Source: Aphanothece sacrum FPU1 | Lineage (GTDB): Bacteria > Cyanobacteriota > Cyanobacteriia > Cyanobacteriales > Microcystaceae | DNA length: 64,000 nucleotides | Reading direction: 5' to 3' | NCBI RefSeq assembly: GCF_003864295.1 | Contig: NZ_BDQK01000005.1 | Location: 248,001 to 312,000 of the forward strand | Shown here: one piece after another, positions 34,436 through 46,449 of the stretch | How the letters are laid out: each line of letters begins with the position of its first letter | How positions within the stretch are numbered: the stretch's first letter is position 1 | Notes under the pieces: generated by a model | What the model was told of the DNA's origin: nothing | Databases searched by the model: none | The model's input: only the letters and a program-made list of their open reading frames with translations | Program-made: the position numbers and the translations under genes

Positions 34436-35437
34436 TCAATTATCTTTGATGTCCGATTTTAAAGAAGATATGGGAATACGATTAGGACTTAATCCATAAA
34501 GTTCTCGGACTAAATAAAGGGGACGTTGTTTAACTTCTTGATAAACTCGACCTAAATATTCGCCAATAATTCCTAAACTAATTAATTGGACACCTCCTAA
34601 AAATAAAATTGTCACCATTAAAGAAGCATAACCAGGAACATCAATTCCTAAAATTAAGGTTCGCAAAATTAAAAATGAGCCATAAATAAACGCGAGTAAA
34701 GATAAAATCAACCCAAGATAACTCCAAACTTTTAAAGGAACTAAACTAAAAGAAGTTATACCATCCAGGGCAAAATTCCATAGTTTCCAGTAATTCCATT
34801 TTGTTATTCCTTTATAACGAGGAGAACGATCATAAAGAATTTCAGTTTGTTTAAATCCTACCCAAGCAAACAATCCTTTCATAAAACGATTGCGTTCTGG
34901 CATTTGTTTTAAGGCCGTTACAACCCGTTGATCTAATAAGCGAAAATCTCCCGTATCTCTAGGAATAGGAATGGGACTAATACCGCTAATTAGACGATAA
35001 AAAACATCAGCCGTTAACTGTTTTAACCAGGTTTCCCCTTGACGCGATCGCCGTTTACAATAAACAATATCATAGCCTTCACGCCATTTAGCAATTAATT
35101 CTCCAATTAATTCTGGGGGATCTTGTAAATCAGCATCAATAGGAATTATCGCTTTTCCTTGAGCATAATCAAGACCTGCACTTAAGGCAATTTCTTTGCC
35201 AAAATTACGGGATAAACTAATAACTTTAATAGACGAATATCGCAAATGATAGTTCATCAAACTCATCAGAGTATTATCTCGACTTCCATCATCAACACAA
35301 ATAATTTCATAAGTTAAATTTAATTCGTTTAAGACAGATAAAATTCGGTTAAATAGGGTATCAATATTAGGAGATTCATTATAAACAGGAACAATAATAG
35401 ATAGTTCGATTCTTTCTGGAGTGGAATTCATCATCAA
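34436..35437 (-). CDS. Membrane-anchored GT2, dolichyl/undecaprenyl-phosphate glycosyltransferase type (GtrB-like)
   Basis: A 333-residue protein. The GT-A domain has SIIVPVYNESPNIDTLFNRI, EIICVDDGSRDNT, IPIDADLQDPPELI (the D-x-D metal site), and DFRLLDQRVVTAL with the QMPERNRFMKGL motif. Two C-terminal membrane spans follow (SYLGLILSLLAFIYGSFLIL and SLMVTILFLGGVQLISLGII). This layout is typical of enzymes that load a sugar onto a polyprenyl phosphate. The lipid acceptor and sugar are inferred. Confidence 0.92.
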   Translation of the reverse strand: MMMNSTPERIELSIIVPVYNESPNIDTLFNRILSVLNELNLTYEIICVDDGSRDNTLMSLMNYHLRYSSIKVISLSRNFGKEIALSAGLDYAQGKAIIPIDADLQDPPELIGELIAKWREGYDIVYCKRRSRQGETWLKQLTADVFYRLISGISPIPIPRDTGDFRLLDQRVVTALKQMPERNRFMKGLFAWVGFKQTEILYDRSPRYKGITKWNYWKLWNFALDGITSFSLVPLKVWSYLGLILSLLAFIYGSFLILRTLILGIDVPGYASLMVTILFLGGVQLISLGIIGEYLGRVYQEVKQRPLYLVRELYGLSPNRIPISSLKSDIKDN

Positions 35438-35636
35438 AATTAAAACAGTAACAGATTATTTAAAAATTAAATCTTAATTGTTAATTGCTTGGTCAATTTA
35501 TGAATTGATTCTACAAAAATGAGATTTAAAAGTTAAGACGCATAGTTACAGGGTTGAGTTTCCACTGTTAATTGTTAATGCTCAATTAGAAGAATTATAA
35601 TACACAAAGAAGCGACTTATAGTAGACATTTCTCTT

Positions 35637-38354
35637 ATGGATTTAATTTTATGTCATCAAACGGCAGATTTCGACGTATTAGGGGCAGCAGTAGGACTTT
35701 CTCTCCTTAAAGTGGGGAGTCGTATTGTCTTAACGGGTGGGGCCCATCCAACAGTTCGAGATTTTTTAGCCTTACATCGGGATGAAATTGCTTTAATTGA
35801 ATTAAGAAGTGTTAACCCTAAAAAAATTCGTAGTTTAATTGTAGTAGATAATCAACAACGCGATCGCTTAGGAAAAGCGGCTGATTGGTTTAATTTACCC
35901 CATATTAACACCATTGAATTATACGATCATCATCTTAATAGTATTTCAGATATTCCTGCGACTTGGACTCAAATTGAATTTGTGGGGGCTACTACTACTT
36001 TAATTGTGGAAAAAATGCAGAGAGAAAATATTCAGCCTAACCCCATTGAAGCAACTATCATGGCGTTAGGAATTCATGTAGATACTGGTTCTCTGACTTT
36101 TCCTCAGTCCACTTCACGAGACGCTTATGGGTTAGCTTGGTTAATGGAAATGGGGGCTAATGTTAAAACCATTGCTGAATATTGTGATCCTGGTTTTTCT
36201 CCTCAATTACAAGAGTTATTAGCAGAATCTTTAGACAAATTAGAAACGATAACTATTAGAGGTTATACTTTTGCCTGGGTTCTTCTTAATACAGAAAATT
36301 TTGTCCCTGGATTATCTAATTTAACAGAAAGATTGCTGGAATTAACAGAAAAAAATGCTTTATTATTAGCTCATTCTTATTCTAAAAGACATCATAATAA
36401 TCCTGAACATAATGGACGTTTAACGGTGATCGGAAGAACTAGAATTGATGGAACTAATCTCAATCAATTATTCCAATCTTATGGAGGAGGAGGTCATGCT
36501 CAAGCAGCTTCTCTTATGTTACGAGATGGGTCACCAGACCTTATTTTAAAACAATTAGTTACCGAATTTATTGCCCAAATTCCTCACCCCTTAACCGCAA
36601 GAGATTTAATGTCTTCTCCTGTGCGAACAATTCGTCCTGAAACCACCATAGAACAAGCACAACGAGTCTTATTTCGTTATGGACATTCTGGGTTATCAGT
36701 GGTTGATGAAAATGATTGTTTAGTGGGAATTATTTCTCGTAGAGATTTAGATTTAGCTTTACATCATGGGTTTAGTCATGCTCCCGTTAAAGGTTATATG
36801 ACTCGACAGTTAAAAACTATTACTCCTGATACTTTGTTACCTGATATTGAGTCAATTATGGTGACATATGATGTGGGAAGATTACCCGTTGTTGAAGCAG
36901 ATAAGTTATTAGGAATTGTCACTCGCACAGATGTTTTAAGACAAATTCATCAGGAACGAGGCGATAAAAAAGATGAAAATGGTAAGAGAATTCCTGTAAT
37001 TTCTTGTTTGTTACCTGCTATCCGCGATCGCTTAGCTGCCCCAATTTGGAAATTATTACAGTTAGCCGCAACGGAAGCTCAAAAACGAGGTTGGCATTTA
37101 TATGTTGTAGGAGGGGCAGTCAGAGATTTACTATTAACAGAAACTCAGGATATTTTGTTGGTTCAAGATATTGATTTAGTAGTAGATGGATTTCATAACT
37201 CTGTTGAGGTGGGAGCCGGAGTAGAATTAGCTTTAATTATTCAAAAAATGTTCCCTAATGCCCGTTTATCAGTGCATGGAGAGTTCCAAACTGCTGCTTT
37301 ATTGTGGCATAAAGATCCAGAATTAGGGTCATTATGGATTGATATTGCTACCTCTAGAACAGAATTTTATCCCTATCCTGCCGCTAATCCAGAAGTAGAA
37401 GCTAGTTCCATTCGTCAGGATTTGTATCGTAGAGATTTTACAATTAATGCCTTAGCAGTGAGGTTAACTCCCCCCAGAGAAGGGGAATTATTAGACTTTT
37501 TTGGAGGAATGATCGACTTGCGATCGCGTCAAATTCGGGTACTTCATGCCAATAGTTTTATTGAAGATCCAACTCGTATTTATCGGGCTGTTCGTTTTGC
37601 TGTTCGTTTGAATTTTGAACTTGAACCTCAAACAGAAGATTATATTCGTTATGCTATTGACAGTGGTATTTATGAACGATTACGATTAGAAAATCATCCG
37701 ACTCCAGCTTTAACAACTCGCTTAAAAGCTGAGTTAAAATATATTTTAGATTCTCATTATTGGCAACCAGCCCTTAAGTTATTGGCTCATTTAGATGCGT
37801 TGCATTGTTTACATTCTGAGATTGTGTTAGATGAGTCATCATGGTGGCAAATTCGCTGTATTTCTCGCTGGTTACAATATCTTGACCCTTATAATCAGTT
37901 AGAACATTGGTTAATTAGATTAGAAATATTAATTGCTCAATTAAATGAAGAAGAAAGAACAAAAATTGCTCATAATCTAAACTTACCTAAAGAAAGTATT
38001 GAAAGACTCAAGCTCATCACAAAAATTGAATCAGAGGTCAAGGATAAATTACTTAATTGTGATCGTCTAAGTCATATTTTTAGGGTATTACATCCCTATA
38101 AATTCTCAAATTTAATCTTAGTGGGAGTGCGTTCTCCTAAAAAAATTCGTCGTCTGATTTGGCAATATTTAACTAAGTGGTCAAAAATTCAAGCACCTTT
38201 AACGGGGGATGATCTTAAAGCAATGGGATATAAACCAGGGCCCAAGTATAAACAAGTTTTAGATCAATTATTAACTAAAACCTTGGACGGGGATATTAAA
38301 ACTAGAGAAGAAGCAGAAGTATTCGTCAAGCAAATGATGATTGAACAAGGTTAA
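35637..38354 (+). CDS. DHH phosphoesterase - CBS pair - tRNA nucleotidyltransferase fusion
   Basis: A 905-residue protein with four modules. Residues 1 to about 310 are a DHH/DHHA1 phosphoesterase-like unit ([43 protein letters not shown]). Residues about 320-440 are two CBS motifs. From about 475 is a class II CCA-adding/poly(A) polymerase head ([49 protein letters not shown]). The combination is known from cyanobacteria and Aquifex, where CC- and A-addition are split; which reaction it catalyses is inferred. The 3' end overlaps the interrupted HTH gene by 29 bp. Confidence 0.9.
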   Translation: MDLILCHQTADFDVLGAAVGLSLLKVGSRIVLTGGAHPTVRDFLALHRDEIALIELRSVNPKKIRSLIVVDNQQRDRLGKAADWFNLPHINTIELYDHHLNSISDIPATWTQIEFVGATTTLIVEKMQRENIQPNPIEATIMALGIHVDTGSLTFPQSTSRDAYGLAWLMEMGANVKTIAEYCDPGFSPQLQELLAESLDKLETITIRGYTFAWVLLNTENFVPGLSNLTERLLELTEKNALLLAHSYSKRHHNNPEHNGRLTVIGRTRIDGTNLNQLFQSYGGGGHAQAASLMLRDGSPDLILKQLVTEFIAQIPHPLTARDLMSSPVRTIRPETTIEQAQRVLFRYGHSGLSVVDENDCLVGIISRRDLDLALHHGFSHAPVKGYMTRQLKTITPDTLLPDIESIMVTYDVGRLPVVEADKLLGIVTRTDVLRQIHQERGDKKDENGKRIPVISCLLPAIRDRLAAPIWKLLQLAATEAQKRGWHLYVVGGAVRDLLLTETQDILLVQDIDLVVDGFHNSVEVGAGVELALIIQKMFPNARLSVHGEFQTAALLWHKDPELGSLWIDIATSRTEFYPYPAANPEVEASSIRQDLYRRDFTINALAVRLTPPREGELLDFFGGMIDLRSRQIRVLHANSFIEDPTRIYRAVRFAVRLNFELEPQTEDYIRYAIDSGIYERLRLENHPTPALTTRLKAELKYILDSHYWQPALKLLAHLDALHCLHSEIVLDESSWWQIRCISRWLQYLDPYNQLEHWLIRLEILIAQLNEEERTKIAHNLNLPKESIERLKLITKIESEVKDKLLNCDRLSHIFRVLHPYKFSNLILVGVRSPKKIRRLIWQYLTKWSKIQAPLTGDDLKAMGYKPGPKYKQVLDQLLTKTLDGDIKTREEAEVFVKQMMIEQG

Positions 38355-38424
38355 TCAAAGGGTCAATTTCTAGCCAAAGCGTTGCCCCACAAGGTTTAGG
38401 ATGGTCAGGATCATAGACAAGTCG

Positions 38425-39697
38425 CTGGCGTGGGGACATGAAACCCTGAAAGCCTTACCAGATGACGAAAAGAGCAAAACATGGTAAAAAGAAAATGTTC
38501 TTTTTTTAGCGATCGCCGTCTAAACCCAAAATGTTACCAGAAATTTATAACAACCATTTAACAAAGTATCTGAAAAAATCGGAATATTTAATACTGTTAA
38601 TCATGATAGAATTAGTGCAAGTATATAGGAAAATTAGGTTTTATGAGTTAGCTAGTTATTTTCCCAGTCCCATTTTATTTGAAAGTAAGAGAAAAAAGTT
38701 AAAACGGTTTTTCGAGATTCCTTGTTTGACAATTGAAGGAGTATGGATACCTATCATAAAACAGTGGTTAAAGCAATCATTTAGTACAGGAGATGTCTTA
38801 CATATTGCCATAGATAGAACCCAATGGGGGTTGATTAATATTTTGATGGTAAGTCTGGTAATTGATAATAGAGGAATTCCCTTATATTTTGAGTTGCTAG
38901 ATCACATCGGTAATAGTAACTTTGACACACAGAAAAGTATATTAGCCCGAATATTACTCTTTCTAAAAGAATATAAAATAGTTGTCTTAGGGGATAGAGA
39001 ATTCTGCTCAGTTGAACTAGCAAAATGGTTACATGGACAAAAAAGAGTTTATTATGCACTCAGATTGAAGAAAAGCAACTATATTGAAGTAGAAAAGGAA
39101 ATGTGGACGCGACTAAAAGATTTAGGATTATCTTCAGGAATGTCTTTATTTTATCAAGGAGTTAAAGTTACGAAAACAAAAGGATTTATAGGCAGTAATA
39201 TAGTGGCGAAATGGAAAAAGAAGTATAGAGGAATAGAGACAAAAGAAGCTTGGTTTATTATCACAAATTTAACCAGTATTGATGAGACGATTGACGCTTA
39301 TAAAAAGAGATTTTGTATTGAGGAAATGTTTCGGGATTTTAAGAAAGGTGGTTATGATTTAGAAAGAACGAAATTAACAGGACATCGCCTTACTTCCTTA
39401 ATTATATTGATTACTCTAGCTTATTCAATGGCAACATTTTCTGGAAAAATTATTAAAGAGAAAGGATTGGCAAAATATGTGGGGAGAGTCAGAAAAAACA
39501 AGAAAATGCGACGGAGACACAGTAACTTTTATATCGGTCTTCATGGAAAAGATTGGGTTGACTCTTGTGATTTATTTACCGTTGAAGCCCAGGCATTAAT
39601 GCAATTAAGCCCCGAAAAACGCGCCTATTATCGACGAGGACGACGGGCTATATCCCTGATTAAGTCTAGCTTATAGATTTTTATGTCCCCACGCCAG
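38425..39697 (+). mobile_element. IS4-family insertion sequence, copy 2
   Basis: A 1273-bp element with the same 15-bp inverted repeats as copy 1 (CTGGCGTGGGGACAT at 38425-38439, its complement at 39683-39697). The target GACAAGTCG is duplicated at 38416-38424 and 39698-39706. A perfect 9-bp duplication and an intact transposase indicate a recent insertion. Its orientation is opposite to copy 1, so recombination between them would invert about 37 kb. Confidence 0.98.
38531..39676 (+). CDS. IS4-family DDE transposase (copy 2)
   Basis: A 381-residue protein identical in sequence to the transposase of copy 1. The acidic triad D95, D155 and E264 and the YREK signature are all intact. The start is at the same distance (106 bp) from the element end as in copy 1. 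Intact ends, a fresh target duplication and an unbroken gene make this the more likely functional copy. Confidence 0.96.
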   Translation: MLPEIYNNHLTKYLKKSEYLILLIMIELVQVYRKIRFYELASYFPSPILFESKRKKLKRFFEIPCLTIEGVWIPIIKQWLKQSFSTGDVLHIAIDRTQWGLINILMVSLVIDNRGIPLYFELLDHIGNSNFDTQKSILARILLFLKEYKIVVLGDREFCSVELAKWLHGQKRVYYALRLKKSNYIEVEKEMWTRLKDLGLSSGMSLFYQGVKVTKTKGFIGSNIVAKWKKKYRGIETKEAWFIITNLTSIDETIDAYKKRFCIEEMFRDFKKGGYDLERTKLTGHRLTSLIILITLAYSMATFSGKIIKEKGLAKYVGRVRKNKKMRRRHSNFYIGLHGKDWVDSCDLFTVEAQALMQLSPEKRAYYRRGRRAISLIKSSL

Positions 39698-40100
39698 GAC
39701 AAGTCGGCATATTCCCTCTAAAATATCAACTTGATGACAATAATTGACTTTTTTGCCTTGTCTCACACAAATTACAGGCTCCTTAATCAGTTTTTTGCGG
39801 TTTTCTCGAATCTTATGTTGACTGACATGAATATATGTTTTGCTTTGTTGAGGACGTTTGCGCCAGGTTCCCTGTGGCCCCCTTGTTCCGGGAATAATTT
39901 GGGGCATATCATGTTTATCTAGGGGAATTTGCCAAAATCTGCCCTCTTTTAAAGCTCCTTTGATTCTACCCGCGTAGAGCAGTTGTTGCACCCGTTGACG
40001 AGAAATTCCTAAAAGATGTGCTGCTTTTGCGATACTTACATACTTCATTATATAATTACCCTAGCGCTATAGTTATTTCTAATTATAAACACCAATCAAG

Positions 40101-41384
40101 ATGACTATCAACCCAGAAAAACTCATTGAATTAGCATTAACAGCAGGGGCCTTGACGGCAGAAGTCTATCAATCTCGTTCTTTATCCCATCCCGTATTTT
40201 TTGAAGCCAACCGCTTAAAACAATTAGAAAGTTCCCAGTCAGAGGGAACTGCCTTACGGTTATGGAGAGAAGGTTGTCCAGGGTTAGCGGTGGCTTATGG
40301 AGACGTAGAAGAAACTGCGTTAGTCGAAAGAGCGATCGCCCTATCTCAATTGAACCCTCCCGAAACCATAGAATTAAGTGAATCTCGTACCGCTATTTAT
40401 CCCAATGTAGGGGAAATTATCCCCGTTGAAACCTTAGTAGAAACAGGAAAAAATGCGATCGCCAAACTGCGAGAGTTTTACCCCGATATTCTCTGTAGTG
40501 GGGAGTTTAGCTGTGAAGTAGATACCACCCTATTAATTAATTCTCAAGGACTTCATTGTCAATATGAAGATACCTCAATCAATTATTATTTGGGAGTAGA
40601 ATGGGTCAGAGGAGAGGATTTTTTAGCCATTTATGAGGGAGAATATAGCCGTAACCAAATTAATCTGGATCGGGTCATTAAAGATATTTTAAAAAGGTTA
40701 GAATGGGCCCAAAATAATGTTACTCCCCCAACCGGACGGATTCCCATTTTATTAACTCCTAATGCTACAGCCATGTTATGGGGAACTGTCTCAGAAGCAA
40801 TCAACGCTAAACGAGTCTTAGAACAATCATCTCCTTGGAGTGACAAGTTAGGACAAATGGTGGTTTCCCAGATATTAACCCTGTCACAACAACCCGATTA
40901 TAAACCTTATCGCTGTCCCTTTGATGATGAAGGAACCCCCACTCAAACCCTATCTTTAATTACTCAAGGCCGACTTGAACAATTTTACAGCGATCGCACG
41001 ACTGCCCGCACTTTAGGTACTCAGAGTACAGGAAATGGGTTTAGACCAGGGTTAGGACGTTATCCTACTCCTAGTTTGATTAATGTGATCCTAGAGTCGG
41101 GAACAACATCTTTAGACAACTTGATCAGCCGATTAGATGAAGGAATTATCGTCGATCAAATGTTAGGAGACGGTAGTGATATTTCGGGAGACTTTTCGAT
41201 TAATGTGGATCTTGGATATCGGATTGAAAAAGGTCAAATTACAGGTCGAGTTAAAGATACGATGATAGCAGGAAATGTTTATACAGCCCTTAAACAAGTG
41301 ATTGCTTTAGGGAATGATTGTCAATGGACGGGTTCTTGTTACACACCTTCGTTAATTGTAGACGGCTTATCTGTAGTAGGTTAA
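40101..41384 (+). CDS. TldD/PmbA family metalloprotease-associated protein (TldE-like)
   Basis: A 427-residue protein. [56 protein letters not shown] and the final [17 protein letters not shown] belong to the PmbA/TldD family. The zinc-binding HExxxH of TldD is absent, which fits the non-catalytic TldE/PmbA subunit that presents peptides. A TldD partner is not in the window. A GT-rich spacing suggests its own promoter just upstream of 40101, next to the divergent HTH gene. Confidence 0.9.
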   Translation: MTINPEKLIELALTAGALTAEVYQSRSLSHPVFFEANRLKQLESSQSEGTALRLWREGCPGLAVAYGDVEETALVERAIALSQLNPPETIELSESRTAIYPNVGEIIPVETLVETGKNAIAKLREFYPDILCSGEFSCEVDTTLLINSQGLHCQYEDTSINYYLGVEWVRGEDFLAIYEGEYSRNQINLDRVIKDILKRLEWAQNNVTPPTGRIPILLTPNATAMLWGTVSEAINAKRVLEQSSPWSDKLGQMVVSQILTLSQQPDYKPYRCPFDDEGTPTQTLSLITQGRLEQFYSDRTTARTLGTQSTGNGFRPGLGRYPTPSLINVILESGTTSLDNLISRLDEGIIVDQMLGDGSDISGDFSINVDLGYRIEKGQITGRVKDTMIAGNVYTALKQVIALGNDCQWTGSCYTPSLIVDGLSVVG

Positions 41385-41506
41385 ACATGAACATCAAAGG
41401 GACAATTCTGATACTTTGTTTAATTTTATTGCTTCTAAGTACAGGGCGAATTCTTGCTTCACCGACTTATCCAAACATACTATCAAACATCAATCAAGAG
41501 GTAATT

Positions 41507-41800
41507 ATGAGTGATCTTAAGCCCCTATCTTCCCAAGAATTACAGACTGTTTTAAGACAATTAGACGGATGGACACAAAAAGACGGAAAATTGCACCGTC
41601 AATTTGAGTTTAAGTCATTTGTTGAAGCTTTTGGATTTATGTCTAGTGTCGCTTTAGTAGCTGAATCTATGGGCCATCATCCTGAATGGTTTAATGTCTA
41701 TAATCGTGTCATCATTGATTTAACAACTCATGATGCAGGTGGGATTACAAATAAAGATGTAGAGTTAGCTAAAAAAGCGGGAGAATTAGCCCGACGTTAA
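41507..41800 (+). CDS. Pterin-4a-carbinolamine dehydratase
   Basis: The core is 97 residues from the ATG at 41507 ([20 protein letters not shown]), with RBS-like CAAGAGG upstream. The active-site triplet is [20 protein letters not shown]: two His, then P-E-W and a later His. The family recycles the pterin cofactor or moonlights in transcription. An alternative ATG at 41387 adds 40 residues that look like a signal peptide or anchor ([20 protein letters not shown]), so a membrane or exported form is possible. The longest frame would overlap the upstream gene. Confidence 0.88.
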   Translation: MSDLKPLSSQELQTVLRQLDGWTQKDGKLHRQFEFKSFVEAFGFMSSVALVAESMGHHPEWFNVYNRVIIDLTTHDAGGITNKDVELAKKAGELARR

Positions 41801-41820
41801 TGGATTTCCCACGACTGCGC

Positions 41821-42094
41821 TAAGTAGGTGGTCATAATTGAAATCACGGCGTTGCTGAATCAGGGTATGAAACAACCATTCTTTGCGTCTTTGCACGGCA
41901 GTCGCTCTACTTGGGGAGACCCCAAGACCGCGCTGCCTTGTCTTTGCGCGAAATAAAAATCATACCATCAATCAGCAATGCCAAAATCACAATAGAAAAG
42001 TTAGTAGTGATGGCTTTAGCCATTATTATATAAAGCTTTTAAGCCCTAAAGGGAACTTACTACAAACATTCGTTTATTTATGATCATCTACTTA
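41821..42094. repeat. MITE with TAAGTAG-type inverted ends
   Basis: The left end TAAGTAGGTGGTCATAATTG pairs with the complement of the right end CGTTTATTTATGATCATCTA then CTTA. Flanking and terminal TA agree with Tc1/mariner (IS630) target specificity. The interior holds AGTAGTGATGGCTTTAGCCA, also found at 62825. Related ends bound the MITE at 52626-52757. It contains no credible gene. Confidence 0.75.
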
Positions 42095-42203
42095 TAGGCT
42101 TATTCGTGAGATTGTTATATTAAAGATTAGAAAGAGACCATTGCGCTGTTATTGTCTAATTGATAGGATAGTATGGAGATTTATCATGGGTTAAGACATA
42201 ATA

Positions 42204-42434
42204 ATGCAAATCAAAGATCTGACAGAACAACAGCTAAAAAACTTAATTCGCAACACCGTAGATGAAACCCTAGATCAGTATTTTGGCGACCAAGATGAGG
42301 GAAAAGAGGTCCAAGAAGCGATCATGAAAAATCTACTAGAAATACAGGGAAAACGCACCGCAGGAAGGGCGACAATTCCTGCAGAGGAAGTCTATAAAAA
42401 ATACGGAATAACGAAAAATGAGTTATTCTCTTAG
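42204..42434 (+). CDS. Antitoxin of a RelE/ParE-type module
   Basis: A 76-residue protein: an N-terminal helical part (IKDLTEQQLKNLIRNTVDET) and a C-terminal tail (IQGKRTAGRATIPAEEVYKK) typical of short cyanobacterial antitoxins that wrap the cognate toxin. It overlaps the toxin gene by 17 bp, so the two are translationally coupled, and the complex probably represses its own promoter. Confidence 0.85.
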   Translation: MQIKDLTEQQLKNLIRNTVDETLDQYFGDQDEGKEVQEAIMKNLLEIQGKRTAGRATIPAEEVYKKYGITKNELFS

Positions 42435-42675
42435 TTTTGAACCAGAGTCAATAACTGATTTAGATAATCTAACTCAGTCAGTGCGAGTACGGATTCTCAA
42501 CAAAATTGAGTGGTTAAGGAGCAATTCTGCACAGATTTCTCATCTTCCTCTAACAGCCAACTGGTCGGGTTTTTATAAACTAAGAGTAGGGAATTATCGA
42601 GTGATTTATGAGTTTGATCTAGATCTTCAGATAGTCATTATTATTAGAGTAGGTCATCGCAGTGAAATTTATTAA
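42418..42675 (+). CDS. RelE/ParE-superfamily toxin
   Basis: An 85-residue toxin: SYSLSFEPESITDLDNLTQS, then LTANWSGFYKLRVGNYRVIY and a terminal IIIRVGHRSEIY. The YKLRVGNYRVIY beta hairpin with Arg residues and the GHRxxIY end are hallmarks of the RelE fold, which cleaves ribosome-bound mRNA or, in ParE members, poisons gyrase. The mode is not decided by sequence. It is downstream of its antitoxin in the usual order. Confidence 0.92.
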   Translation: MSYSLSFEPESITDLDNLTQSVRVRILNKIEWLRSNSAQISHLPLTANWSGFYKLRVGNYRVIYEFDLDLQIVIIIRVGHRSEIY

Positions 42676-42678
42676 GTG

Positions 42679-42701
42679 TAGGGTGGGCATTACCCACCCT
42701 A
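42679..42701. repeat. Short palindrome TAGGGTGGG/CCCACCCTA
   Basis: A 9-bp perfect stem with loop CATTA between the toxin gene and pgm stop codons. The same GTAGGGTGGGCA class occurs at 58521. It may act as a bidirectional terminator hairpin, but no T run follows. Confidence 0.6.
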
Positions 42702-42711
42702 ATTACTGATT

Positions 42712-44388
<1,677 letters not shown>

Positions 44389-44464
44389 TCAGTCTATCAG
44401 GTTAGGAGTTAGGGATATTGATGGAATCAAAGATTAGACCAAGAGGGCAAAGACAAAAGAAACA

Positions 44465-45259
44465 TTAAGAAAATTCATCGGGGTTAACGCCAAGCCTTCT
44501 AAGTCTTTGAGCCAGTCGTTGTGCTTTTTGTTCGGCTTCTTCTTTAGCCTGACGTTCTTGTTGAGCGATCAGACGTTGTTGATCAGCGATCAGACGTTGT
44601 TGATGAGCGATCGCCTCTGCATTCATCGCTCTTTCATTAGCCGTCAGATAACGATTTCCCAATATATCATACCAATAAAGCCATTCCCGAACCCAAGCAA
44701 TATGTTCTCCGGGTTCATAACCGATCGCTAATCCAATTTCTGGCAACCAAACTCGATTATTTTCAGCCTGTACAAGTTCATATTTCCCTGATATTAATTT
44801 ATAAACTTCCAATCTTTGTCTATTTTTAAATCTTCCTCTTCTGCCACTAAAGGGATTGTAAATTGCGTAATAAAGAATCCCTAAAGCCTGATAATCTGCT
44901 AATTTGTTCTCATATTCGTTATTATATTTCTCGGAAATTACTTCTAGGGACAAAATAGGCATAATATTCTGTTCTTCCCACAATACATAGCTCAATCTAC
45001 CTCTTTCCCCTGTATCATGTTTTACCCCGACTGCTAAAAAGCCATCAGGAACTATCGCAGGTTCGTCAGGATTGTAATAAACTCCCATATCTACACCGAA
45101 ATACCAATCATCACGATTTGCCCAAATTGAAGCTAATAAGCTCAGTAATAGATTAGGAATGTCGTTTTGTAACTGATTATCCACTGGAGTTTCGTCAGAA
45201 GATGGCAATTCTTCGGCGGTGGGAAGAAGACGATTTTTGTTATAAGCGAGATTAACCAT
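44465..45259 (-). CDS. Uma2 family (DUF820) protein with coiled-coil tail
   Basis: A 264-residue Uma2 protein. PD-(D/E)XK-type elements are YNPDEPAIVPDGFLAVGVKH and PILSLEVISEKYNNEYENKL (E-V-I-S-x-K). The C-terminal 70 residues form a Gln/Arg-rich coiled coil with AHQQRLIADQQRLIAQQERQ, encoded by near-repeats of GATCAGCGATCAGACGTTGT. It is the third Uma2 gene in this window. The role of the family is unknown; some carry nuclease activity. Confidence 0.85.
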   Translation of the reverse strand: MVNLAYNKNRLLPTAEELPSSDETPVDNQLQNDIPNLLLSLLASIWANRDDWYFGVDMGVYYNPDEPAIVPDGFLAVGVKHDTGERGRLSYVLWEEQNIMPILSLEVISEKYNNEYENKLADYQALGILYYAIYNPFSGRRGRFKNRQRLEVYKLISGKYELVQAENNRVWLPEIGLAIGYEPGEHIAWVREWLYWYDILGNRYLTANERAMNAEAIAHQQRLIADQQRLIAQQERQAKEEAEQKAQRLAQRLRRLGVNPDEFS

Positions 45260-45366
45260 AGCTTGTTTAAGCGAGGTATTTAAGTTACCCTGATTCTAGC
45301 AGGTTGCCCACGCCAGGCGATCTCCTTATATTAATCGTTGTTAAATCAGGATATTAAAGGAATTAC

Positions 45367-46449
45367 ATGAATATTGGTCTTCCTAAAGAAATTAAAGATC
45401 AAGAATTTCGGGTTGGTTTGACTCCTAGTAGTGTTCGGGTACTCACCGCTCAAGGTCATCAAGTATGGGTTGAAATGAACGCGGGAGTGGGTGCGGGTTT
45501 TCCTGATACTGACTATGAACAAGCAGGAGCCAAAATAGTCTCAACTGCTGCTCAAGCTTGGAACCAAGATTTAGTTGTCAAAGTTAAAGAACCTCTACCC
45601 CAAGAATATCCCCTCATCTGCACAACTAAAATTCTCTTTACTTATCTTCATCTAGCTGCCGAACGCTCTCTTACTGAAGCTCTTTTAGCATCTCGAATAA
45701 CTGCGATCGCTTACGAAACGGTAGAACTCCCTGACGGTAAACTTCCCTTACTCACCCCCATGAGTATTATTGCTGGACGCTTATCTGTCCAATTTGGGGC
45801 GAGATATTTAGAAAAACAACAAGGAGGACGGGGTGTCTTATTGGGGGGCATTCCAGGGGTTTTATCGGGTCGTGTGGCCATTTTAGGCGGGGGTGTTGTG
45901 GGAACCGAAGCAGCACGCATGGCCATCGGTATGGGAGCGCAGGTGCAAATTCTAGATATTAATGTAGATCGCTTAGCCTATTTAGAAACCCTGTTTGGCT
46001 CTAGAGTTGAACTACTTTATAGTGACTCGGCCCATATTGAGAAAGTCGTCCCGGCAGCCGATTTATTAATTGGGGCGGTGTTAGTAACGGGAAAACGGGC
46101 CCCTACCTTGGTATCACGGCAATTAGTGGCTCAAATGGCTCCTGGTTCGGTTATTGTGGATGTAGCGGTAGATCAGGGCGGCTGTATTGAGACATTACGC
46201 ACGACTTCTCATACTAATCCTACTTACATCGAAGAAGGTGTCGTTCATTTTGGGGTTCCTAATATGCCAGGGGCCGTCCCTTGGACAGCTACACAAGCTT
46301 TAAATCATAGTACCTTACCCTATATTATTAAATTGGCTAATTACGGACTTGATGCGTTAGAAAAAGATCCCGCTTTAGGTAAAGGTTTAAATATCGCTCA
46401 AGGTCGTTTGGTTTATCGAGCAGTTCAAGAGGTATTTCCTGATTTATAG
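45367..46449 (+). CDS. ald: Alanine dehydrogenase
   Basis: A 360-residue NAD-dependent enzyme that interconverts alanine and pyruvate plus ammonia. The N-terminus MNIGLPKEIKDQEFRVGLTP, VVKVKEPLPQEY with the catalytic Lys, LFTYLHLAAERSLTEALL with the catalytic His, and the Rossmann motif VAILGGGVVGTEAARMAIGM are all present. YIEEGVVHFGVPNMPGAVPW is diagnostic. It stands alone, with a strong palindrome after its end. Confidence 0.97.
   Translation: MNIGLPKEIKDQEFRVGLTPSSVRVLTAQGHQVWVEMNAGVGAGFPDTDYEQAGAKIVSTAAQAWNQDLVVKVKEPLPQEYPLICTTKILFTYLHLAAERSLTEALLASRITAIAYETVELPDGKLPLLTPMSIIAGRLSVQFGARYLEKQQGGRGVLLGGIPGVLSGRVAILGGGVVGTEAARMAIGMGAQVQILDINVDRLAYLETLFGSRVELLYSDSAHIEKVVPAADLLIGAVLVTGKRAPTLVSRQLVAQMAPGSVIVDVAVDQGGCIETLRTTSHTNPTYIEEGVVHFGVPNMPGAVPWTATQALNHSTLPYIIKLANYGLDALEKDPALGKGLNIAQGRLVYRAVQEVFPDL

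Larger units (their letters stand above)
38326..40048 (-). pseudogene. Helix-turn-helix (excisionase/MerR-like) gene interrupted by IS copy 2
   Basis: The 5' part (40048 down to 39698) codes MKYVSIAKAAHLLGISRQRV then QQLLYAGRIKGALKEGRFW, a DNA-binding wing-helix start. The frame enters the IS after EGICRLV. Removing the IS and one 9-bp duplication (1282 bp) joins it to YDPDHPKPCGATLWLEIDPL then INLVQSSFA and a TGA at 38326. That gives a 146-residue uninterrupted protein of 441 nt. The restored 3' end overlaps the nucleotidyltransferase gene on the other strand. The existing 125-codon frame ends in IS sequence and is probably non-functional. Confidence 0.9.

Noticed and set aside
197-39697. 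Inversion of the DNA between the two IS copies
   Set aside because: Copy 2 keeps its own perfect target duplication on both sides, which recombination between the copies would have exchanged.
39671-40048. Intact 125-residue HTH protein
   Set aside because: Its last residues (LAWGHKNL) come from the IS end, so the gene is interrupted.
41883-42083. 66-codon plus-strand frame
   Set aside because: It lies inside the MITE and shows no protein-like composition or family similarity.
45711-45926. Minus-strand frame within ald
   Set aside because: It is a shadow of a strongly conserved alanine dehydrogenase gene.
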